From contig JACSVZ010000014.1 in assembly GCA_014706295.1 (NCBI GenBank), positions 73,003,251-73,067,250 on the forward strand: a stretch of DNA of 64,000 bases, in the 5' to 3' direction. This DNA comes from Lycocorax pyrrhopterus obiensis. Its lineage: Eukaryota > Chordata > Aves > Passeriformes > Paradisaeidae. Under the pieces are notes generated by a model. That model saw only the letters and a program-made list of their open reading frames with translations. It ran no database searches and was not told the origin of the DNA. This document shows positions 1-11,263 of the stretch, one piece after another (the first letter of the stretch is position 1; every line of letters begins with the position of its first letter). Position numbers and translations under genes: made by a program.

Positions 1-560
1 ATATTATATAGAGAGAGTATATAAATTATATACTATGATATAAATTATGTATTTTATGCTAAATGTTATGTACTACTCTATATAAAATGATACCGTGCAA
101 ATAACATGTAATTATAATTAATTAAATAATAATTTAATTATAAAATATAATTTTTCATATGTTTTATATTATAATATAATATTTACATTGTAAATATAAA
201 TAATAATTAATATAGAAATATAATAGCTGTCAATATTGCATATAGTATATAAATACATAGGATTATGCTTTAATAGCTGTTATATATTACTAATTAATCT
301 GTAACATATAGCATGTAAAATGCAATATATAATATAAAAATTTACATATTACATTTTAATAATTGGAGCCCTAGATATGCTACTGTATATTATACACTAT
401 GCCATATTATTATGTATTATATATTTTATATTGTAGGTAATATATTATGCATTATTTATTATGAATTTTGCATGACACATAATGTGTTATACAATATACA
501 TTACTGATCTAGTTCATTATATATCATGTATAATGTATAAAAAATAAAATTTAATTCGTA
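1..560. repeat. AT-rich low-complexity tract
   Basis: This stretch is almost entirely A and T, with many short TATA/ATAT palindromes and no repeat unit that stays in register. It has no useful reading frame. It looks like a decayed AT-rich satellite or microsatellite, and its left edge is outside the window. Confidence 0.8.
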
Positions 561-1064
561 ATAATAGTCTTGTTTAATATAGCACAGAGGCCATAAATTC
601 TCTAATGACCCATGGAATTAATGCTGCAGTAAAAATAATCTAAGTTGCAATTCAGCAACCCAAAGATGAAGTGAAACCTCATAAAGATGTTAAGTTCATG
701 CTGAAATGTTTTGCTGAAACTTGTTCTTTGCAGGGAATAATGCCTTTAAGCTGGAGTGTGGGGCTCTGCAGAGGAATTTCAGAAGGACTGGATGGTAACA
801 GAAGGAAGCACCACCATACACCCTGTGAAACCTCACAGATTAGCTGTGTTCATACAGGATTTCAGGACAATATGGTATGAATTCCTTAAGAGCCAGGAGG
901 CAGCTGGAGTCCAAAAAAAACCTCTCTGGTGCTCCATGGAGCTGTGTAAGGCGGGAAATAAAGGCACTCTGATCATGGTCACTTCTTTAATTCATCCTCA
1001 GCCGGGAGTCTGGCAGAGACCAAGTGAGTGAGGGTCCTGCTCTTGGCCTTTGAGGCTGGGTTCA
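561..1064. other. Unique intergenic DNA, nothing recognised
   Basis: Ordinary mixed-composition sequence between the AT-rich tract and the first CR1. Reading frames of 70-90 codons occur on the plus strand but overlap in several frames, look like no family I know and have no convincing splice context. Confidence 0.5.
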
Positions 1065-1066
1065 GA

Positions 1067-1500
1067 CAATCACAGAGTTACTTCAGGTTGGAAAAGCCCT
1101 CTGAGATCACCAGGCCCAACTACTCCCCCATCATTGACCCATGTCCCCAGGTGCCACATCCACACCCTTTTTGGACACTCCCAGGGACAGTGATTCCCTC
1201 GCTTCCCATTTCAATGCTTGACAGCTCCTTCAGCCCTTCCTGGTGTCCATCCTGCCCCTCCCCTGGCCCAGCCTGAGGCCGTTCCCTCTCCTCCTGTCCC
1301 TGTTCCCTGGGAGCAGAGCCCGACCCCCCCTGGCTGGCCCCTCCTGTCAGGGAGTTGTGCAGAGCCACAAGGTCCCCCCTGAGCCTCCTTTTCTCCAGGC
1401 TGAGCCCCTTTCCCAGCTCCCTCAGCCGCTCCTGGGGCTCCAGACCCTTCCCCAGCTCTGTTCCCTTCCCTGGACACTCCCCAGGCCCTCAAAAGCCACG
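1067..1500 (-). mobile_element. CR1 LINE fragment, 3' end
   Basis: Read on the minus strand this ends in the CR1 3' region: on the plus strand 'atcacagagttacttcaggt' is followed by 'tggaaaagccctctgagatc' and 'ccaactactcccccatca'. The body (clipped-tail text about the leading, Pro/Leu-coding 3' part) continues to about 1500. It is 5'-truncated, as most CR1 copies are, and too diverged to be active. Confidence 0.8.
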
Positions 1501-2928
1501 GGGATCCATCTGCCATCTCCAATGGTTTTCTGCTCCCCATCTTTCATCTGCTGTTGCACTCTCGCTTCCATCCCCAACACCTCGTGGAGCACACACAGCA
1601 GGGAACTGCTGGGAGTAGGCAAATTTTACAAGGAAAAGTGGCACTTTTTGATGCTTTTGATCTCTCCTTAGCAAGAAAAGCTTCTTCCCTGATCTCTAAC
1701 CGTTCCTCTGAGGGCACACCTCAGCTCAGGTTAGCCACCAGCTCAGGATGTCATAGTATAAACCCTTGCTGTGGTGCACTGAGAAGTCAGCACCAGAACA
1801 ATCCCCAAAAATCAATATCAAACTTCCTCCAGTTCCCATGACACGAGGTCAAGAAAAGGCAGAAAGCTTCAGAAAACTCCCTCCAGGATGTTTGTTCAGT
1901 CAGGGCACAATCCTAAGGTGTTAAGGGAGGTTTTATTTTGCTGGTGCTCGGCTAAATTCCTGTTTTTCCTGGGAACTCAGGATTTGTTCTACCCACAAAG
2001 AAAAGTCTCAAGACCTAAAATAGGAGCAGACACTGATAATTCATCTCGTTCTGTCCACCACTGCTGTGTCAGAAAAGACAGTGCAGAGCAATGTGCTCTT
2101 CAAATTATGTGTCCCTGGTAGCCTTATTACAATTTGTTGGTTTTGTTAGCTATCCAGGTCAATTATTCCAGTTTGGTTTTAGAAAGTAAAAGGGGAGCTG
2201 AAAGCCTAGACAGGCTGAGCAGCAGTGGGAAATTCTGGGAAGAATTCATCATAAGAAACCAGGAAATACACCTCAAACCTATGATCTTAATACAGATCAC
2301 TTCTACTCTGACAAAAATCAGAGAGTTTCAACAATTTATGTAATACCAGGGAAAAAGCTGGCCTCAAAAATGCTGGAATAAACTCTTAAATTAAGGGCAC
2401 TTTCAAGCTGGACAGAGTGGTAAGAAATACACTGTAAAGAAATAATGCATCTTGACTGAGGCACAGATGAAAAGACATCTCCTTCACAGTTAGGATATGT
2501 TTTTTAAAAGTACGCTTAAAGCATATCACTACCAGGCCTACAGTTTGCTTGACAGTTTGGGGTGGGTGGTTAATCTGAACAGAAAGTGATAAGAGGTGAA
2601 AATAAAATGCAAGGGAGAGAACAGAAGAACCCATATATCCACTTCCCTCCCAGCTCTGTGGCTCCTGTGTGAGCTGCTGCAGGGATAATTTATCCACAGC
2701 AGTATTTTGCCTCAGTCAGTGGCTCCATGCCACCAGGCCAGGCTGCTTCCCCCTGCTCAGCTCTGAGCCACTGATTGTGTGAGGAAGAAGGAAATCACAA
2801 TCCAAAATCAGGAGCAACACCAGGATGGGTCACTGCATTTTGGGTTCTGCAGATCTGAGAGACTGGGAGTGACTCCTTGCAGGGCAGGGGTTGGGGGGTC
2901 AGCTCTGCATCCCAGCAAACTGAACCAC
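1501..2928. other. Unique intergenic DNA, nothing recognised
   Basis: No transposon tail, conserved exon or RNA gene could be picked out by eye. Short reading frames up to about 103 codons are within the range expected by chance. Confidence 0.5.
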
Positions 2929-2929
2929 A

Positions 2930-3318
2930 GAATCATCGGATTATGGAACCGTTTGGGTTGGACAGGACCTCAAAGCCCATTCCACTCCCACCCCTCCCAT
3001 GGCAGGGACACCTTCCACCATCCCAAGCTACTCCAAGCCCCAATGTCCAACCTGGCCTTGGGCACTGCCAGGGATCCAGGGGCAGCCACAGCTGCTCTGG
3101 GCACCCTGTGCCAGGGCCTGCCCACCCTCCCAGGGAACAATTCCTTCCCAATATCCCATCCATCCCTGCCCTCTGGCAGTGGGAAGCCATTCCCTGAGTC
3201 CTGTCCCTCCAGCCCTTGGCAATTGTCTCTCTCCATCTTTCCTGCAGCTCCTTCAGGCCCTGCAAGGCCGCAGTGAGGTCACCCCTAATCCTTCTCTTTT
3301 GCTCATCCTGCCCCAGTG
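2930..3318 (-). mobile_element. CR1 LINE fragment, 3' end
   Basis: The plus strand starts 'cacagaatcatcggattatg' and continues with 'gtttgggttggacaggacct', the reverse complement of the CR1 3' terminus. The strongly conserved block 'ccagggatccaggggcagcc' follows. The 3' end is at the left. It is nearly the same subfamily as the copy at 24.05 kb, sharing the 'gccctctggcagtgggaagc' block, so the two are probably similar in age. Confidence 0.9.
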
Positions 3319-3600
3319 CATGAGTGAGCCAGAAGCAAACACAACTTTGCAGTTCTGAAAACTTACAAAACTGAGACATTAATAGCTAAAAAACAAACAA
3401 AAACCCCAGACAATTAAAAGAGCCAGTTGCTTGCTCTACAAGCCATCTAAGAGGCAGGACCATGGTTCAGAGCAGGTCCAGGGAGGGTGAAGGAGGAGGA
3501 TGGAGGATCACAGGCTCTCAGCATCCCCCCTGGTGGGGAGGGAAGAGCAAACCCCCCACGGGAGCTGCAGACCTGCTGCAACCCACGTCTACTTCCTTGC
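3319..3600. other. Unique spacer, nothing recognised
   Basis: Short A-rich stretch, then mixed sequence between the CR1 copy and the CpG-dense patch. No gene is supported. Confidence 0.4.
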
Positions 3601-3609
3601 AGAGCCACT

Positions 3610-3985
3610 TGTCACTGCGCTCTGAAATAAAACCCCTCCAACAAGGGCAAAATAATTCTTGTGAAGTGCCTTGATTCCCCTTAGAGGCCTTCGGTGAGAT
3701 GCAAGGCTTTCATTCTGGTTCCGGCTGTATTTCGGAGTGGAGCTGTGCACTTCGAATCCTTTTATTCCTGGTTCGGGAGGGTATCTCTGGTCTAGCCTGC
3801 CCTCTAGTGCTGCGTGGGTCCGGCTCCCGGAGTAAAAAACCATCGGGAACCCTGGAATCCAAGGGTTCGGGATACCCTGGGCAGCGTGTTTGGCTGCCTT
3901 TGGATGATGTACCAGCACCACGGTGCCACAGGTCCCTAATCAACGCCTTGCCACGCCATTTCTTTGTTTAAATGCAATTCGAATT
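3610..3985 (-). other. CpG-dense patch, possible solo LTR
   Basis: About 15 CpG dinucleotides lie in some 320 bases, far more than in the flanks. 'ggttcggga' occurs twice (near 3773 and 3864), and 'gggtatc' (3779) is matched by its inverse 'gataccc' (3870). On the minus strand an AATAAA-type signal lies near 3758-3763. On the plus strand another lies near 3625. Undecayed CpGs suggest a fairly young insertion, with a solo LTR the best guess. No TG..CA ends or target duplication could be fixed, and it could instead be a regulatory element. Confidence 0.25.
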
Positions 3986-5200
3986 TACCTGGGATGGTGG
4001 AAAGGCAGCCTGTAAGTACAGGGCCACGATTTGGAGGAACTGGCCTCTCTTTTTTTATGAAGTCACAGTTTTGCAAGCCAGCTCTCTACAGCAGTCCCAG
4101 ATTTGGCCCCTGCTGGCATAACACAAACACAAACATGTCATTTTTCCCCCTGCCCTTACGTAAAGGACGCCTAAGCATTTGTGCACTTCTAACACAAAAC
4201 ATGACAGTGCTAAAAACCTTGCACATGATCCATCCAGTACATCTATCAATGTAAAGAGGATTTTGATTTACTGTATCTCATTCAGTGCCAAGGCTGTGGG
4301 TCTAGCAGCACACAGACCTGCAGTATGGCCGTGAGAACAGTGATGATGAAAGTAGATAGCTGGAGGTGCAAATTTCCGAAATCAGGAGACACAAACACAC
4401 ACATTCCTAAATTAATCAGTAAAATTTTCAGGGGGGCAGCTCAGGTGGAAAATACTTCTCTCCAAAAAAAGGCCCTGTTTAGTGAAAGCATTTACACTGA
4501 GATATGCACGTTTTTCATTTTATTCTTTCCTTATCAGTACTTTAGGAAACCATTTAAATTCATATATTGTTGCCAATTTCTGACTGTAGCATAATGAAAA
4601 ATGTTACTTTCATTAAACTAATGAATTCTGTGATCAGCTCAGAGGTGGTTTCACTAGTGTTTTCATTATTTTTATATATTCAATATAAAGCCACATATAT
4701 GTATATAGGCATCAAATCCTTTTGAAAATATAAAATGGATCCACTGCAAATAATTTGAACTAAGGACGCAACCTCAATGTTTGATTTTTTAAGTAGGTTT
4801 TTGGACCATCCAAAGAAGGACAGATTGTTTCCAGCTCTTGCCAGGGAAGCAAACGAGCACACGTAGTCACTCATTCGGGGGACTCTGCCTGCTCCAGATC
4901 CTCTGCTCCTGTTTCAGGATCCATGACAACTATTTCTCCTTTTCACCAGCCAGATGAGTGAAACCCACACCAAAAACCTCCATCTGACCTTGTTTCCACT
5001 GAAGAAATGAAACCATTTTAAACGGAAGTGACTGGCTTCAGCCTGTCCCCTGCTGCAGATGGTGGCCCTTGGGCAAGGACCTGAGCCAGGGCCCCCAGGC
5101 ACAGCCCCTCTCCCACCAGGACCCACCGTGACCCCAGACCACCCTCAATGTCCCAGCACTGTCCTCTTTGGCGGGTCCCAGGCTGCTCCCACACTTGCAA
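3986..5200. other. Unique intergenic DNA, nothing recognised
   Basis: No mobile-element ends, splice-flanked frame or RNA gene was recognised here. Confidence 0.5.
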
Positions 5201-5201
5201 A

Positions 5202-5981
5202 TCAGCTCCTACACCCCCTGAAATGCCTTTTGGGGCTGGCAAATTTGGGGTAGGAATTTTTTGGCAGACTCATTTTGGCTGGAGTGGGATTAGGAGTGTT
5301 CATAGCTGCAAGTGGCAGGAAGAAGGAGGAGAACAGCCCCAGCAGTGGGGCAGAGCAGCCTTCACTCAGCACAGCCATCACCCAAAAAATTCTACCTCTG
5401 ACTCCTCCACCTGAAGTTTCTCCCTCATCCAAGGGGAGAAATAAGTTCTTGTAACATACATTCACCTCCCCAGGTCTAGAGAAATGGATCTCAGCTGGCC
5501 ATACCTGGATCTTGCTGCTCAGACACGGTGAGATTTTCATCATCCTTCCTGTAAAACATCTCCTCGGGTGTGAATAACAGCCAGAGCTTGGTCCCTTTTG
5601 GGGAAGGATTATACCAACATGGCAAATATACACAAGAGCAAATTTAATTCCCTCAGAACTGACCCTCACAGCCCATAAATTCCTATTCTTCCTTTCCCTA
5701 AGGTGCTTCTCCACCCCATTTTTTACTTTTGTCCCTACAGAAGCTCCTGTCATCTTCATTTCAAAACATACACACACGTGAGATTCTGAACTCTGGAGAT
5801 GTGAAGGCCGTTGCAGGACATCAGCATCTTCCTTATGTTGAAAATCCCAAATGGTTGAAATTCCCAAAGGGTTGGAAATCCAATCAGCTAGTGTTATAAG
5901 TTGATTCCAGCTATCACTAACCACTAATTCTGACAGAAATAAGACAAAAATCATAATTTCTCCAGCACCAAGAGTAGTCAT
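5202..5981 (-). other. Unusually long uninterrupted frame, unknown
   Basis: A minus-strand frame of 259 codons runs without a stop through DNA of ordinary base composition. Its N-terminus includes a hydrophobic run (residues about 9-20, MIFVLFLSELVV) that could pass for a signal peptide. The rest has no repeats, no recognised domain and an unremarkable composition with scattered cysteines. At this GC content a frame this long is uncommon by chance, but nothing else supports coding: no known motif, no clear promoter and no neighbouring exons. I do not call it a gene. Confidence 0.15.
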
Positions 5982-8900
5982 CTAGAGATCTTGATTTAGG
6001 ACCTCAGAGCATTGGCTGGAGCTCCACCAGGCTTTTAAAAATAGTGTTTTCTTTTTGCCATAGCCTTGAACAGACACATCTTCTTGCACACAGGTTTTTG
6101 AGGGTCAGCAATGTACCCTTCCTTTAATGCAAAATGTGGTTTCGACCTCAGCATAACATTTGGGACCTGAGTCTTTAATCCTGAAACTGATAATAACTTT
6201 GAAAGCACTGACAAAACCGCTGTCTTTTTCTGCCTTTTTACAGTTCACACATCCCATAGAGAGTATTAAGGCTGCTGACATGAGAGGTACTCTGGAAAAT
6301 TTTCGGAGTGTGTTGCTGACTGGTTCTCTCATCCTGAAAGCAAGTAAAACACATCTCTGTGACTCCTTGTCACTATCCTTCTGTGCCTCCTTTCCAGCAG
6401 GCATTTTCAAAGCAGCCTTTTCTACTTCCCTGCCTATTTGTTTTCTTGAATCTTAGATCATTATTTGCATTCTCCTGCTTTCCTCGGGCGACAGACAGAT
6501 CTGAAGTCAGATTTTAAATAGTGGAGAATAACATCAAGATCAAATTCCACATCTATGTTGCACACTGTGTTGAAATAACCATGGGCTAATAGGAGCCTTA
6601 TAATGAACTAATGAAAATCAGCCAAAAGACAGAAGAGATGAGGGAAAATGAATCTATTAGCATTATCTGGAAACTTAATCTTGAATTTTGGCTGCCCTTT
6701 TGTCAGGTTAATATAATCAGATAAGGCTGTGAAAATACAGATAGTAATTAGCATCTTTAACTTGGAATAAATGAACAAGTAATTCAATACTGGAAATGTA
6801 TTCCATTTTGTCTCTATTTGTGCAGAATATGACAAAAGATTAACTATCTCCAAGGTTTCCCAGTTGCAAATGAGAGCTATTTGTAATAATGGGAAGACTG
6901 TGGTATTTTATGTCTCAGAAAACAGTTATGTGACTTCTCCTGTGCTGAGGTACAGTGATATTTCATGTATAAGGAGTCTCTGCTTGATAAATCACAGAGC
7001 ATAGCTGGCTGCAAAATTCCTTTACACCTTGAATACATCTCCATCATGGCAACTACTGCCACAGCACTCATTTTTACATTCTTTGGGAAAAGAGGGGAGC
7101 TTTACAATGAGAACATTACACATTTGATGTATTTATTTATTTATTTCCTGCATTAAAAATCCTTACTTGCAGCTCGGGGGTACCCTGTGCCCCTCTTGAA
7201 CATCTGTCACTCCCATGAACTCAACTGGCACATCCATGCTGGCTCCTTGCAGATATTTTCTGCTCTGATTCATCTCCTTTTGCTCAATTTGGCATACCCA
7301 AACTGTTTTATCTCCTCTCAGGCCACGTCTTTGGTGTCTCCTGGTGAAATGCCAGCTCCCACCTCCAAGGCACTGGAACAAAGCTCTGTCTCCTCCTCCT
7401 GCTCACCCCTGACTTTCAGGCTCGTGGCTGGGATCAGGTCAGACATCCTTCCTCATCCCTTTTTGCGTGTCACTTCTGGCAAAGCACTTTTCTATTAATC
7501 TCAGCTTTTTGCTTCTGAGCCCTGGGAATGGCAGTGTGATGTTTTCTTGGCACATGAGACTCCAGTGGTCCTGCTTTCCCATCACACATGTTCATGCTGG
7601 CCTGCAGGAGCCATTCCTGCATCCTACTGCTTTCCCATCCTTCACAAGATGCTTTTCCCTCTCTCCTGCTGCCAGATTCATTCTTTTAAGCTGGTTTGGG
7701 GCATTGACTGTCTTCTCCTCCTTCTTCTTGTCCAAGTGTGGCTGAAGACCCTTCCACTTAGGTCTGACACTGCCACACGACAGTAAAAGATGTTAATGCC
7801 TCCAATTAACACCCATATTTAATTATTGTGCACAGACTGAGTATGGAAAGGAGACTTTTTCAGCTGCCAGTGACAAAATAGACCGACTTCTTCATGAATG
7901 ACGCTGTTGTTTGGCTTTTCTTGTCCTCAGATCCTCTTTGTGAATTTAAATGTTAAAAGAAAACATTTGTTGAAGCAATTAAAATGGAGGTTTCCTGGTT
8001 TTTCAGCAAACACAACTTCAAAATCAGAATTTGTCATTGATGAACTCAGTACCAGGTTTGGCTCTGTTCCACTGTGCTTTCCTGACAGAACAGTCAAAGA
8101 CCTGGGGGAAGACAGGGGAATTTTATTTTAATTCTTGAAAATGTTTGTTTTTAGATAAACCTCTTAATTCAGCAGAAAGCACGGGAATAGAATGTTTACA
8201 TCAAAGAAAGAACTCACATCTAGAAGAACTGTACATCTTGTTCTGCTTAATTCTTGTCTGACCTTAAAGTTTCCAGCCTCATCTGTACCTGAAAGAAAAG
8301 CACTGCACGTGTGGAGGTGTGATCCACAGAGGCAAATCAAGGGGATATTATGAGATGCTAAAATCAAACTGCAAACACAGAAAGCCCAGGTCTGATAACC
8401 AGGGCCTGGACTGTCAGGATCCTAAAGCTGCAGCATGACCTCATCGAGAGGCTCCTCCACTCTGGAGCGCTCACAGCAGTCACACCTCATTTATCCACCC
8501 AGCCCCTGGCAAATCCAACAGATGCCATAAAAGGAGAGGCTGCAGAGCAGCAGATGGTGGACACAGAGCTGGCAGATCCCTGGGGAGACAAGCTGGTGGG
8601 CAGAAAGCACCACGCACAGCCCAGCAGTTCCAGCAGACACTGCCGTGGCACCTGCAAGAGGCTCGTCCCTGGGGCCTCAGATGTCAGAGAGCCTCACACA
8701 GGATGGGGCTGGGAGGTCCCGGTGCCATCCAGGCACGGGCTCCATCCATCTCCTCACACAGGAGAGATGCCACTCTGCCCAAGCCACTCTGAGCAGCCCA
8801 TAACACTTCCAGCATGTGCACGTCTGCTCCCTGGTGTTGCTGCCTGAGCTCTCCAGAGCCCAGACACCTCGTTGTACCTCCAAAGCGCGTGTTTGGTGCA

Positions 8901-9112
8901 GCCTCACGCACTCCCTCTGGGTTGGGCTGGTGCTGAACCAATGAGCTGATCAAGGAGGTTCTGTGGAAATAAAGTTTTCTGCTGCAAGGAAGGATGGTGA
9001 AAAACTGCCGTTGTAGCTCTGGGAGGGGAAAAGAAATATCTGTTTTATTAGTTTGCTCCCCCTGAACAAGGTTCGTCTGCTCCAACAGCTTCATATTTCC
9101 ATATTCACACAG
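5982..9112. other. Unique intergenic DNA, nothing firm
   Basis: Contains a short (ATTT)n run near 7128-7147 and otherwise unique sequence. A minus-strand frame at about 7163-7381 ends at a donor-like CAA/GTAAGG, but its length is ordinary and I do not call it. The right part belongs to a 265-codon minus-strand frame (8684-9481) that runs through a CR1 tail, which argues against coding. Confidence 0.45.
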
Positions 9113-9205
9113 TAGAATCAGAGAATCATGTTGGGAAACACCTGCAAGATCACCAAGTCCAACCATTAACCTAACCATGTGCCCCTTAAGCAACTGAACC
9201 CCTTT
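9113..9205 (-). mobile_element. CR1 LINE tail remnant
   Basis: 'agaatcagagaatcatgttg', then 'gaaacacctgcaagatcacc' and 'aagtccaaccattaacctaa', is the reversed CR1 3' terminus. Only about 90 bases remain. The 3' end is at the left. Confidence 0.75.
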
Positions 9206-11150
9206 CAGGCAGCATAAAAAGGTGACAAGAAAACACACAGCATATAGTCTTAGGGTTTCAATGCACCTACCTGTCAAAGTCAAAATTTGAGTTAAAAGCC
9301 TCAAGTGTAGTAAGTAAACTCTGGTATAAGTTGCTAGTAAAAGTAGATTTTTACTGACTGTGTCATCTAAGGAGCTGAGCAGCCAGGGATTGGGTCTCAC
9401 AAATGAGATTTCGTGTGAATACAAGAAGAAAATTTGCCATGTCCTTAGCTCCAGTCTCCAAAAAGCTCTTCCAGAAAACATCAGCCTGCTTCAAAGCAAA
9501 GCTAAGAGCTGATGGTTTTGATATGGCTTTCCCACAGCCTTGCTGCACAGAATAAAACTCAGGAAGCAATTCCTCGGAAGATTCCAGGGCTTGCAAAAGA
9601 AAACCTCTTCGAGTGTATTCACAAAGCCTTCTTGTAGCACAGGGCAGAGAAAGCTGGTCAATGCGAAACACAGAGAGCATTTTCACGTAGCCCCCCTTAA
9701 AGCAGATGAAAAGCATAAGTAGATTAACACCTGTGCGTCTCCTTCCAGAGGGGAGCAGTTACGTGAAGGTGACATTAAAACCAGTGAAGGGTTCAGCGTT
9801 ACGTTCAAGTTTCCAGAAGTGACTGCTGGAAGACAGGAAACAATAATGTTTTTAAGAGGTCTGTGAAAGGGTCGTTGTGCTGGTGTTTCTCCACATTAAA
9901 TCACACGTTTGTCAGCGCGTCTGTAGACCACAAACCGTCCCAAACTTTCTCAGAGTTGCAGCCTGGAGCCCGTATGGTAAAAGTTCAGTTCCCCAGGAGC
10001 CCGCTTCACAGGATACCTTTCTACGTTAAAACGAATATGCCATTACGTATTTTTCCTTCTCAAAACAAAAGCGATTGTTGTCTCCACGAGACCCACAGCG
10101 CTCACCTCAGGCTCCAAGAGGCAGATGACAGCAGCCTGGTTGTGAGAGCCCTTCACTACAGCAAAGAGATCGGGGTGTTTCTGGCTAGGAACTTCAATAT
10201 TCCACAGTCAATTTTGCTTCAAAATTCATGCACACGCCTTAATGTATGAAAGTGTTGGTTTGTTTTTCTCCTAGGGGAAGCTGAGTGCAGAAAACCCAAC
10301 CTGCTTAAAATAACGAATTGGAAGTAAAAGTAATCATTGAAAGGCCAAGCTTGTCAATGAGTTAGTTTTCTGTGCAGTGGACCAGCACACAATGTCACAT
10401 TATTTGCTTGCCTGTACATTCAGAGGCAACAAAAACGAAAAGAATCATCCCTGTTCAAGCCCAGTGGCTTGACACTAAAATTGTAGGAATGAAAAAAAGT
10501 GCAAGTAGCCGCATTCTTCCCCAAAGACATCACTGTACCCCCCATGCCTTAAATACAGATGTCAATGAGCCCATGCAGACCTAAGCCCTTTCTGTCTACC
10601 CCCCTCAAAACACCTTCTGGTTTACTGACCATATTTAGACCCTTTGGCAGTCTATAAAAAGTGCTACATGATCTTAGCTGCACTAAAACCAGTCAGAGTT
10701 ATACCCTATTTCACACTTATGGTGAAAAAACCTCATTTCCTATGGAGGGATTGTCAAAGCTGCCTGAGGGCTGGATCTACAAAGTGATTTTAAGATCCTG
10801 AGCCAAATTTCCATGCACAGCTGGCATCTACAAAGCGACTGGATTCACAAAGAGGATAGGTTCAGCTTTTCAGCAGCTCACTCCTACCCGGACCCACAGA
10901 TTTGGATCTGGTGTCCTCATGAGGCAGAGGAGGAGCTCCACAATGAGGAAAAACTCATGGCTGAGCTTGAGATGAGAAGAGTTCAGAGCACCATCCTTTT
11001 CCCAGCGCCTTGGCCATTTCAGACCGACAAAGCCGTGGCAGTGCCCTGTGCCACATGGCAGGGGCTGCCATAAACACACAGACAATTCCCCTGCAATGGG
11101 AACCACGGCAGGGAAAAGCACAAACATACATTTTAATCTGTGTTTTTCAC
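9206..11150. other. Unique DNA, mildly CpG-enriched in the middle
   Basis: CpG is somewhat raised between about 9650 and 10250 (roughly 20 CpGs in 600 bases) without a recognisable element. No gene or transposon ends were found. Confidence 0.4.
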
Positions 11151-11152
11151 AG

Positions 11153-11263
11153 GAGATGACAAAAGAAGAGCTCCACGCTCTGTCAAAACTGAGATGCCCT
11201 TCAGAGCTGATGTCTCTGGAGGAAGCTCTCAAACTTCCAGCTGATGCAGCCCTCCCAGTGCAG
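11153..11263 (+). other. Candidate isolated exon (111 bp, unassigned)
   Basis: A good acceptor ('ctgtgtttttcacag') precedes a frame of exactly 37 codons that ends CAG/GTTATG. The translation begins EMTKEELHALSKL and has alternating Glu/Lys/Leu typical of an amphipathic helix. It is phase 0 at both ends, so it could be inserted or skipped without shifting frame. Against it, the donor is weak after GT, a stop-free run of 37 codons is common by chance, and no partner exon was found. I do not recognise the protein. Confidence 0.22.

Noticed and set aside
7163..7381. 72-codon minus-strand frame ending at a donor-like GTAAGG
   Set aside because: Length is within chance expectation, the acceptor is only moderate and the translation has no special character.
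8684..9481. 265-codon minus-strand frame
   Set aside because: It reads straight through a CR1 tail (9113-9205), has no recognisable domain and no supporting exon structure.
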